From Glossina fuscipes (Eukaryota > Arthropoda > Insecta > Diptera > Glossinidae): a stretch of 64,000 nt of DNA. The stretch's first letter is position 1. Each line of letters opens with the position of its first letter. The position numbers were made by a program, and so were the translations under genes. The stretch lies in assembly GCF_014805625.2 (NCBI RefSeq), contig NW_023998415.1, forward strand, positions 9,400,307 through 9,464,306, written 5' to 3'. Of this stretch, positions 48,650 through 58,371 are shown piece after piece. The notes under the pieces are model-generated. The model was not told the DNA's origin. It made no database searches and saw only the letters and a list, made by a program, of their open reading frames with translations.

Positions 48650-49720
48650 AAGATAAAATTTGTGGCAAGGGTTTAACGTGGGTTCCTGCCTGAAAGGCTT
48701 AACCCCACGGTGGCTCAAGCCACTTTTAAGCGTACTACGCCCCCTGGCGAGTTAGACAATCCCCACAGAGTAGGGGCCTAAACAGCACCAGCGTCCAGAA
48801 CAGTTTATTGTGTATGGAACAATAAACCCCACTCTGGTCAATGGCGAGGCCTAGCTGCACTCAATTGTTCCATTTTAGCTAGGAACTCGCCAACCACAAC
48901 CACCACGAGTACTCCCCGAAGGGCCACACCCAAGCAGTCAGGACTCACAAATTGATCAACTGACTGCTTCCGCCATAAGGCTTCCACTGTGCTGTTGATC
49001 AATTACCACCATTACCCGCAGGCATCCGTGACATGTGTTCAAAAGTAAAAATAGGTAAAAGGGGAAAACTTATTCGTCATATCCCTTTTCCATTTTTGCA
49101 TGTATTAATTAATTTACCAGACATCTTCTATCAATCGGCCAAAGGGAAGGCCGTCCGTCAATTCCTTTTTGCATTAATAGTATAATTAATTTATTTATTA
49201 CGATTTAAGGACAAAGTCCATCATATACCCGCAGGCATACGTGGCTTTGTGAGGCGAGCTTCCTGACCCCCGTGGCTCCCAGTTTGTTTTGCAAAGCCTT
49301 TGGCATACTTTGGGCGGTTGCTAAAACAACCGTACTTTCTTCGGATTCTCCATACTTTCCTGGTTGCCAGCACCAGTGAACTACTTTTCTTCAAGATATA
49401 TAGGTCTCGGGTATTGCACTGAACATGGTAGACTAATCTAATGCACTCTACCATGCACTCGCTAGATTACTACCTTCATCGTACTTAAATACCATTCAAT
49501 ATATTTCCTCGGTAGTAACTAGCTATTGAGTAAGAGCTCTTCTTCCAGCCAACCCCTCCACCATCTCTCAGAAACTCGTCGCCGAGTTAGCAGCCCAAAA
49601 CCTTAAACTCTTCTTAGCCGGCCGAAGCCGTTGCCCGGGGATCACCGCTGGGAGGTGAGAGTTTCGGCACATCTATGCTTCCCATCAAAGCATAGTTCAT
49701 CTCCGAAAGATAAGTTAAAA
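48650..49720. repeat. GC-rich, hairpin-rich island, possible retroelement untranslated remnant
   Basis: It is markedly GC-richer than its surroundings. It holds several stem-loops: 48843-48891 (GGCGAG..CTCGCC and CCTAGCT..AGCTAGG), 48932-48969 (AAGCAGTCAG..CTGACTGCTT) and 48950-49004 (AATTGATCAA..TTGATCAATT). Two more are CGGCC..GGCCG near 49137 and an 8-bp stem at 49673-49695. A 'cccgcaggcat' direct repeat occurs at about 49015 and 49230. No long protein frame was found. It is an unclassified element or a structured RNA region. Confidence 0.4.
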
Positions 49721-50084
49721 CACCGGCCAAAGACAATTATTCCATGTGCTCAAATACCTCAGTTCGTCATTCACAAAACAATGTACATTACGTACACGCC
49801 ATGAAGCCTGTGCAAATTTATCTCAGTTTTGTGTAAAAACCGGTCAGAAAATTATATTAGGCTGTGACATAGCCACTGTTATTTTAGAAAAGCCTGAAAA
49901 GACGCATATATTACATTTTCATGCTCCATAATATTCGAAGAGCATGGCTGATTTTTTCAATTTTTACCGTTACCGCCGAATATAGGAGAAAATTTTTATT
50001 ATATGTATACTGGAGTTTATGATCAATGAGCAAATGTTGCACTGTACGCGAGCCTTTTGATCGGACTGCGCCATTTTCAATTTT

Positions 50085-50330
50085 TTTTTCCAATATTTGA
50101 AGGCGGTCTATCTATTTGTGCGAAAAGGAGAAGTTGTGATACAGATATTATACAGATACAGACAGGCAGAGCGATAGATGGAAAGACGAACGGAAGGACC
50201 TGCCTAAGTGCATTTCGAGTTTGATAGCGTTCAAGAATATATATACCTTGTGGGGTTTTTGAAACTTGTTTCGGGACGTTATTAAGATTTTGACGACAAA
50301 GGAAATAAAATTGTGCTGCACTATAATATT
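50085..50330 (-). repeat. family B repeat fragment, reversed
   Basis: The minus strand carries a family-B-like order: 'ataaattttgt' type head, 'gttcttgaacgctatc' region and TCTGTC/CTGTCC-rich tract (plus-strand 'cagacaggcagagcgataga'). It is truncated and diverged. Confidence 0.45.
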
Positions 50331-50409
50331 CGAAGGCGTTGGTCCCCTTCGTCAACAGAATAAGCGTACAAAACCCATTTTATTTTTTAATTTTCAGTAC
50401 AGAAGTATT

Positions 50410-50640
50410 CTCAATTAACGTGGTAGAATGGGCGTATGCTTTGACCGATTTAGCCCATTTTCAATTTCAATTTGCTTGCAAGAAGTCGATAGCAATACAT
50501 TTGCGACTAGGAGCAACTTTGCCACAGACATTGCACAGACAGATAGATGGACACTTTCAATTCGATTCAGAGTTTGATCCCGATTAGGTATACATACATA
50601 TTTTACATCCACTACCAAAGAATTGAGGTACATTCGTTTC
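50410..50640 (-). repeat. family B repeat fragment, reversed
   Basis: The plus strand reads 'gaccgatttagcccattttc', 'gcacagacagatagatggac' and 'gattcagagtttgatcccga'. These are reverse-complement forms of family-B blocks ('gggctaaatcag', 'gtccatctgtctgt'). Confidence 0.5.
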
Positions 50641-50900
50641 CTTAAAACGCTTGCAATACCCGGGGAAAAGCTTCAGGGCTTCTTAATCAGCATCTAATAT
50701 AGAATCGATTTGAGCATGTCTTTTTCTCTGTCCGTCTGCTTGGCTGTGTGTCTGGCTTTGTGATGTCTGTGGTAAATTCTTCCCTTGCCGTAAAGATTAC
50801 GCTATCGGTGTCGAATTCTGCAGAAACATTGCAAAGTCTTGCACACAGGTCGAGGTTGAAAATGGGCCAAATCAGTTAGAGAGCATGCCTGCAGTGCAAA
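50641..50900 (+). repeat. family B repeat fragment
   Basis: It carries 'gaatcgatttgagcatgtct', 'tctgtccgtctgcttggctg', 'gtggtaaattcttcccttgc' and 'tgaaaatgggccaaatcag'. It abuts the reversed fragment next to it, so the two form a head-to-head pair. Confidence 0.55.
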
Positions 50901-51256
50901 CAAAATTTGAATTTTTGTTTATTACTTCAAAATTGTAGCACGCAAAATGATGGAATTATATTTCATAAACGATCCTCCCGCATATGCACTAAAACGAGAA
51001 AAATCGAATTCGTCTACCCAACGTTACATAGTATTGAAATTTCATTCTCTTATCAAAACATTTATGGTAACACTCTGAAAGAAACTTCGAGTACCCTATA
51101 CAATTCGTATATTATTGATCAGTTTGTGCCTCCGTGTATATCTGTCTTTGCGTTCGTTCGTTTACGTGGTGCTTATGCTATACTTTGCTTGTTACTCATA
51201 AATTACAACAATAAATTCTACTTTAATGTAAAAATGTTGCGGCATATAATTTTTAT

Positions 51257-51425
51257 ACCCACCGTTGAAGAAGTGGGGTAGGTGTGTATATTCATTTTGA
51301 TATACTATAAAGAGATACTATAAAGTATATATATTCGTGATCAGCATGAAATTCTGAGCACATTAAGCCGTATCCGTCCCTCTCTGCGTTTGTGTGATGT
51401 GTTTTGCTAAAACTTTCCTGTTCAT
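51257..51425 (+). repeat. family B repeat head fragment
   Basis: It starts 'tttttatacccaccgttgaa' and contains 'ctataaagtatatatattcg', 'tgatcagcatgaaattctga' and 'ccgtatccgtccctctctgc'. This is the clearest match to the DINE-1/INE-1-type head in the window. Confidence 0.72.
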
Positions 51426-54400
51426 CTTACTGTTAATCCTAGAATTTATCTTATTATTATATTATCATCGCCATCAAAGTGTAGATAGGTGATAAAAGCC
51501 CCTGATGACAAGGAGCAGAACTCTGCATTTCATCTGTGTTTCTGTGTGTTTGTCTTGCGGAAGGAATTATGAAAAGCAAATAGAAGTAAATAAAATTTTA
51601 CACTGCAAGTGAGTAGACGAAACATTGACAGTAGACAACACTAAAAGAGGAAATGTATTAAATGTTAAGTGAAATAATAATTAATTAATAAGTTAAAAAT
51701 AGCAAAGACAATAATAGCAAAAGCAAGTGTGCATGTGAATGTTTGTCTAAATTTATAAACTAATTAATGTCTTTAGTGTATTGAATGTATGTATGTGTGT
51801 AAAGAACAAGGGATATTTACCGATAAATCAATTGTAACAGCGTCCGTAGTTGTACGTACATATATATAAATAGAAAAGTATTTTATTATTTTCTCACGGA
51901 ATCGGCTCAGAATTTATACGTTAAAGTTTTGCAAGTCTTTCAATTTTCTTAAGAAATTCATTGATTCGATTTCCACGTCTGAATAGAATTTTGTCTGCCT
52001 GACCACACTTTTCCTAAGTGTAAGAATATCATTGATTTTAATTTTCGTTTACTGGGTATTATGTATCCTGCACTGGATGAGTTCAAAAAGCAGTTTTCAT
52101 TGATCGTTCTTCGTTACGTTCGCTAGACTTAAAGCGCTGAGAAATGGGTTAAGAAAAATCGATTTGCCTGCTCTTAAATGTAGCGAATCCAGAATTCAAA
52201 TTATTCCTTAAAGTGCTTGACGAAAAAATTTGTTCTCCAAACAACAACCAAAAATTATGTTGCCAATGTTACAATGATACAATATCCTGTTGTTTAGAAT
52301 GTTGAGCGTGTTGTATATTGTTATGTAAGCTAAGTTGTTCGCTAGATAAAAATCTTTCATTATTATTTAACCCTTTGCATACGAGGGCTCCGGAGCGGAG
52401 CCATTTAAAATTGGTCTTCAAAGTCGAGGGCTCCGCTAAATAATTTGCAGTTCTTAACATAAACACAAAAACAAAGGGTAAAAACTAGTATTCGTGTGTT
52501 TCGCTGATGGTGACAAATGACGTTCGCGGCTCGCGGCTCGCGGATTGTAATACGAATGAAAAAAAACTTCGAATGCAAATTATCCATTATTTCATCCATT
52601 ATCATTATCCATTATCCTCATTTACTGACTCCATCGATGCAGGCTTAATAAAAAATGCATAGTCTTGTGAGTTGTTACGTTATAACCTCACAGATTAGTG
52701 CTTACAAACAATTTTTGAATAAATTTTTATTTGCAAAGTATGTTCAAGTCCATCCTTATTGGATATTTTCAGTTGTATAAATCATTATATTTATTTAATT
52801 GATGCTTATGTACGTATTGTGATAGTTCAACTTATTAGGTTATTATTATATATTATTTTTTAATTATAATATTTTTAATATAATATAAAATACTTACGCA
52901 CAACGATTCTCATTCCTTAGCTCGTCTGAAAACGATAGAGGAATATATTGTTCTTGTTAGTATGATCATGAATCTTGATTTGAAACTCAACTCTCGCTTG
53001 ACCGTTAATGAACCGGTTCATTTCACGACAATGTGTATTCGTATATATATATATACTTTGATAAAGCTGTGTCACTTGTATCAAATGGCGTATACGTATA
53101 TAATGCAAATTAGATTGCATTTCTCAAGTGCGCTAGATACAAGATAAAACATAGAACAAGCGGAGATATGACAGAATAGGCTTTTTTTTACCTCTTCTCG
53201 CTACATACATTTGATTGATTAGATCATTTGGCTTATTTCAATAGCAGAAATTTTCAAATTTTTCTCCATAAGTTCATGTGCAGCCGGGACACCAATGCAT
53301 CGAAATCCGAACAGAAAATGAATTTAATTCTATCTGACGACGAGTATCTAACATCATCGAGGCTATTCTTTATTAACCATGTAACGTTATGGAACTCGTT
53401 GCGGCTCCATATCAAAATTGATTGTTAGCCCTTGTTAGCCCTTAAAGTGGCTATAAAGGCCTTTTATAATTCATAAATCACATCAGTGCCTCGGTTTTAT
53501 TTTCTACATTGCTATCTACATTTTTATCTTAACTGTTTGTCACGAGTGTGTCCTGCTGATGCATTAATTGCTAATTATGATAATGATTATTATTGTGTAA
53601 TCATTATTATTGTTATTAGTTACAAAATTAAACGAACTTAACTTTAGCAAAAAATTTAAATCATTGTTTTTGTCGTAGACGTAATGACGAACCTAAGTGC
53701 TTCGTTTCTCTTTCTTAACAAGAACGATACGATAATATGCGAAACATTTATAAAGTTTTCTTTTGTTTGTTTTGTTTAGCTTGAAGCTTCAAACTAGGCT
53801 TTGTTTTTGAGAAGACCTTTTGGCTTTCACGTTGGTTGAAGACAAAGCTTTAAGCGAAAATTAACTTTAAAGTCTTAAAGCTTAGTTTTATTGTTGAAGA
53901 AGTAAATTCACATGAAAATATGTTTAAAAATATTACATATTTGCTTAGTTCTTTATCGCTGTCTTTAGAGTGGGTTTTTTGGTAGAAAGGCCTACAGAAC
54001 CATACTGAATAGGCGTATATCATTTATAATCGATTGAACAACGACTGTGCATAGGAGAATCTTAACACTTTTCATTATATGTTGAATGTAGTTGCGAAAG
54101 ATTCACTTTTTATACACCACAGTCCCCAATGTGAACAGAGAAACGTATCTCAGGTCCTTGAGCTGTCAACCTGAATGAACGGAGGAAGCAAGCAAAGAAA
54201 TAGCTTGCATTTAAGTTAATGCTCCATTTATTTATTAAGATTATTAGGCATCGTATCAATCGTAATTTGCAACTTATTTCTACTCCATCACAATCAATTG
54301 CATGCGATGAGCAGATATCGCTAATCTTAGTCTATAAAGTAACGTGGCAACCGCTAGGTTTCAAGTGGTTAGAAAAGAAACTCGAATTTCGAATCGAATG

Positions 54401-54797
54401 CAGTCACAACAATTGCCTGCGAAACACTTGCAGGAATAGATAGTAAATTACAAAATTCATGTACAAGAGAAACGTAAAAGTGTCTTTAAAGCAAGGAGCT
54501 TTGCATTTAATTTAACTTTGAGAGGCGGGAAATCAAGAGATACCATATAAAAATCAAGCTATTATGCCAAACTGAATCAAAAGCTGACTCAAAAACCAAT
54601 CGATTATTTAGTCTTCAAAGTTGTATGTAACATGCCGGTGCAAGCCTACTATTTGGTGTGAAGATTTATGCTGACTTCTAAAAGCAAGTTCTTCATTTGG
54701 AATAATACTTTATTTCAAAATTGGTTTTTGGTACTTTGTCCTTTTGAAGTGATCCTTTTGAAGATCTTGCTTAAAGCACCAGAGACACTGCTATATC
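51426..54797. other. intergenic region, no gene recognised
   Basis: Mostly AT-rich. At 52383-52545 it has a GC-rich patch with a 17-bp hairpin sequence (52386-52402), a repeated GAGGGCTCCG and a triple CGCGGCT unit. No open frame above 75 codons looks coding. Confidence 0.4.
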
Positions 54798-54803
54798 GAT
54801 AAC

Positions 54804-55065
54804 AGTGTTTTTTTTTGTTTATTGTTATTTTATTTATTTTTTTTAATATGATGAATCATTTAGGGTATGTTTCCTGAGGAAAGGGAATGAAATAAAGAAA
54901 CAGAGCCGCAGTGGCATTGGATGTGAGCCCCATCGATGGATGTTTTATCTTTGCCGATTGATAGAGCTGCGACCAAAGTGAACTCTAGCGGAATGAGATT
55001 TGAACTGACGAACACCGACTTTGTGGTTGCGATTCTTATCCACTCAGCTACTCATGCGGAAGTAG
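54804..55065 (-). mobile_element. tRNA-derived SINE
   Basis: On the minus strand the head carries a pol III A box, TAGCTGAGTGG (plus 55041-55051), and, 34 bases on, a B-box-like AGTTCAAATCT (54996-55006). A non-tRNA body of about 150 bases and an A-rich tail follow (T-rich on plus, about 54807-54844). GATAAC occurs at both edges (54798-54803 and 55066-55071) as a candidate 6-bp target-site duplication. The tRNA cloverleaf is imperfect (weak T stem), as expected for a SINE and not for a working tRNA gene. Confidence 0.68.
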
Positions 55066-55071
55066 ATAACC

Positions 55072-56316
55072 GTTGACGTCGATGGTTTGATGGTTTGCGT
55101 GATTTAGAAATTTCAATTTCCGTATGTTAGCAAAATACTGGAATTTAGTTTACGGACGCATAACGCATTTCTAAAGCCAAAAATTTCATTTCTGATTAGG
55201 GATGCGTGATTAATGGTATTCGGATACTTTACTTGTGGGCGATTACGACTTAATTGACTTTTATAATAATCTTTGATTCAGTCGGTAGACTCAGCGCTCA
55301 AGAAAACTATTCTTAGGAAAGTTTTTTGGGACTAAGCGTAAGTATTCATCGTAAATAACTTAATACAGTCGTCTACATTTTTCGTTGTGGGTCTATACCC
55401 ACAGAGCTTTGTTGGCCATTAGAGGAATTACTGAGGAAACGTCAATAACTTTTTCAATTAGATTTACGCTAGTTCTTCACAAAATTTTGTTTTATAATTG
55501 TTTGTGCATTTATAGAAAGCTAACGTGGTCAGTGAGCGGAATGAAGCTTATTTAAAACTTGTCAATTAGTATATTAGTTAACTCTAGATCAAAAAAAAGA
55601 AGCCATGAATCTTCGAATTATTTTGCTTTATAGGAAATCCAATGGAAGTGGAGTTACTCTGGAATCTTGTTCTTTTGGCAGAGTTCTTAGTCTTCAGTAT
55701 ATTCGTTATTTGTGTATAGAGATTATAGGGCGTGGAACTATTTCTTTGGTTGCAGTTAACAGCGCGGCCAGCAATCTTAAGCTTCTTCGTCCAAATACGT
55801 GTAAGACTTACGCGACAAGAGAGTTCTTTATGTTTGAGCCATCGCTGGTTTCGACATTGAGTTCTGCTTTTGCGTATAATCGCAGCGAATGACGGTGTGA
55901 AATAACGTTTTCACAATCTGGCATAGGCTATTTAAGCGCCCCTGCACGGTTTTGAAAACAAACGATAAAAACAATATTCTCGTAATGATCGAATTTTTGA
56001 ATAATGTTTTTGACGTCATTCCACTTAAAGTCGAGGGGAATGAGTTCAGCGTTAATCTTATCAGCTATCGTTCTCTCAAGACCGTGAAGCATAACTTTGA
56101 ACAGTTAATTATTTTTTTTCATTCTCGTGAGTAAAAAAATTGATTCTTCATCATGTAAAAAAAAAACGATCTCAGACGCACATACACGAGCAAATGTATT
56201 TGTATTGCAAAGCGTATGGAAAATGAAAAATATAAATTCACCACTACTGCGGTCGCTAACATTATTTGAGTTTGAAACCTTGCGATGAAGTAAATAAAGA
56301 ACGCATTATCGTCCAA

Positions 56317-56348
<32 letters not shown>

Positions 56349-57162
56349 CACCAGACAAGAACAAAAGATATTATCTTTTATTTAAGCGTCAAACAATATT
56401 CGATGAATTTCGTAAGCAGTGCGTTGCCGCTACTAGTTAGCACGGTTAGTTTTGAAAATATTTGTTTACTTGGAGTTATTTGGAAATTATAATCCGGTCT
56501 GACTTACCTAACGTAGCTGCTGCTATGCTTGTCAAACTCAAGCATGGATGTTCCAACTAGGAAAAGGAGTGCTCTCTTCTTGTCACCGATTTCAGCTGAC
56601 TTGGATGCACCGAGAAGATCAACACAATGTAAGTTTCGTTTGTTCATCATTGATTTCTGAAGAAAGACTTCAAAAATACTCGAATCAATATATAGAGTCT
56701 TAAAAGAAGGCATGTCATCTTAAATCAATCACGCAATAAGGATTGTTGTTTCATGAGCTGGGTGAGAGATGGTGCTATTCGATTGAAAATCAGCTTTAAA
56801 AAAAATAATCAATCAATATCGTAGGATAACATCGTTCTATTCTCTCTAGTGGATGAAGTAGTAGCATTTTCGCAAAGGTATGGTCCCATTGAACAGTTGT
56901 AGTAAATCGTTCCTTTTTGATTTACGAAGCTCTAACCATGGCAATTTTCCATGTTTACGCACTCAGACCATCAAGTTGATGCTGGTCATTCTCAGTAAAA
57001 TCATTTAAAAACATGATGTCTTGTTGAAGCATTTTTAGCTCTTATCGTCTCTTTAACAAGTACCGCAAATACTAAGTAGTGAAAGTTGTACGCGAACGTC
57101 GAGAAATGGTGGCACAGATCGTATATATTAGTTGTTAATAAGAAATTGAAGTTAAACCTCCA
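55072..57162. other. intergenic region, no gene recognised
   Basis: Contains a long A run at about 56320-56347. Frames of 60-95 codons (for example 55605-55892) show no domain. Upstream exons of the gene ending at 58247 may lie here, but I could not identify them. Confidence 0.35.
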
Positions 57163-57702
57163 TAGTCGGGCAAGGTTGACTTTTACATACCTAAATATAT
57201 AAAATATGGTTGCCATATAAAGATTAGATCTTTTAAGGGTGTACAATATATCATTCAACACATTCAAAATTTACATAATCATCTTAGATTAATATTTGTC
57301 ATGAAGTGCTACAATGGGGACTTAGTTTTATAGAAAAGTCTCGTATATTACGTTGTTCGTTTTCCGGTATTTGTAAAAGAGAACGCATCCAAACATTTTC
57401 CAATTCCATCGAACGACGCCCCTTTCCATTAGGCTTTAGAGGACTTTATGCTTAATTAAAAACATGTTCGTCTCTCAAATTTCATTGAAATATCTCCAAA
57501 AATTGTGACCCGTAAGCTGAATTGGAGATTGCGTCAAGAAACATCAAACCGTCAGAGAGACTGATAATCAACACACATGCACATGTTCATTCAGAAAATG
57601 ATGCTTTGGCATAATAAAAAGTGGCTCCATCTCAAGTCTTTCAGCGGCATCGCATACATTTGTACAAATTTAATATATCCTTAGCATAAACGGTTTAGGG
57701 AA
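57163..57702 (+). repeat. dispersed repeat, family A (short copy)
   Basis: It starts 'catagtcgggcaaggttgac', as does the copy in the cuticle intron. It has 'cccattaggctttagaggac', 'caaatttcattgaaatatct' and 'ccaaaaattgtgacccgtaa', and ends 'ttaatatatccttagcataa' plus 'acggtttaggg'. It lies about 110 bases upstream of the Tyr-rich exon. Confidence 0.6.
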
Positions 57703-57813
57703 TTATTAATTACTGCACCGCGTAGTAACTGTATATTTATGTTTATTTTGCATTAAATCATTATTTTTTCTTGCAATATATGTGCTGTGAATAAATCTAA
57801 AAAAATATTTCAG

Positions 57814-57904
57814 GGTTCCCTATGGCCGATCGAGTCGAAGATTATGGAAATTATCCCTTTAATAGCAGGGGCAACTATCAAGCACACAATCCAACTGTGA
57901 CATG
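57814..57904 (+). CDS. Tyr/Asn-rich penultimate exon of a secreted-type protein (partial gene)
   Basis: Acceptor AAAATATTTCAG ends at 57813. In the phase that needs one base from the exon before, it reads (G)FPMADRVEDYGNYPFNSRG and on to NPTVT. A donor GTACGA at 57905 would leave TG in phase 2, which joins the next exon. Without splicing the frame runs on as WYDNTYPNYFPTYSK to a TGA at 57948-57950, so this may instead be a terminal exon or be spliced alternatively. Upstream exons were not found. Confidence 0.5.
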
Positions 57905-57994
57905 GTACGACAACACATATCCAAATTATTTTCCTACTTATTCAAAATGAGTTCGTGGCCCTGCAAAAGTTATTGCTATGTTTTTTCCCGATAG

Positions 57995-58247
57995 CTCTAG
58001 GCTCTATTACGCGGCAGATGCGAGGGAGACAAATTTGGCGGAGCGCACCAGTAAGGGTTATGGTGGTTATGGAGGGAATGGTGGTCTACGTCAATACTAT
58101 GGCTACTGGCAACCTGATTATCAAGGTCAACGAAATCGTGGCTATGGCTATTACACAAATACAGATTACTATGGCCTACCTCGCTCTCAACACGGTACGC
58201 GAGGCCAATATATTAATGCCCTACGCAATTACCGAGGCTACGATTGA
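57995..58247 (+). CDS. Tyr/Gly-rich terminal exon
   Basis: Acceptor TTTTTTCCCGATAG ends at 57994, and a second possible acceptor ends at 58000; both are phase 2. The protein reads SRLYYAADARETNLAERTSK, then GYGGYGGNGG and a stretch rich in Tyr, Gly, Arg and Gln, ending NYRGYD and TGA at 58245-58247. AATAAA at 58366-58371 gives a suitable poly(A) signal. The composition is like cuticle, chorion or silk-like matrix proteins, where Tyr can be cross-linked. It may be a separate gene or an alternative 3' end of the cuticle gene that ends at 45424. Confidence 0.55.
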
Positions 58248-58365
58248 ATTGTCCCTTATACTTGAAAAGTAAAATAATTAAAGCGATGTTAATATTTTCG
58301 CATAGGCAACTTTTGTTTTGTATACTACTTGCATGCATTTAATTGCTATTGCATTGTTGTTACGC

Positions 58366-58371
58366 AATAAA
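58366..58371 (+). promoter_or_regulatory. poly(A) signal AATAAA
   Basis: Lies 119 bases after the stop of the Tyr/Gly-rich exon, the usual position for a short 3' UTR. Confidence 0.5.

Noticed and set aside
49145..49165. CCGTCAATTCCTTT, identical to a universal small-subunit rRNA segment
   Set aside because: The match stops at 14 bases and neighbouring sequence does not continue as rRNA; coincidence is likely.
55041..55060. Working tRNA gene on the minus strand
   Set aside because: A and B boxes are present, but acceptor and T stems do not pair properly and a SINE body and tail follow.
55605..55892. 95-codon plus-strand frame as the first exon of the Tyr-rich gene
   Set aside because: Its start is weakly hydrophobic, it lacks a donor in phase 1 and its composition differs from the Tyr-rich exons.
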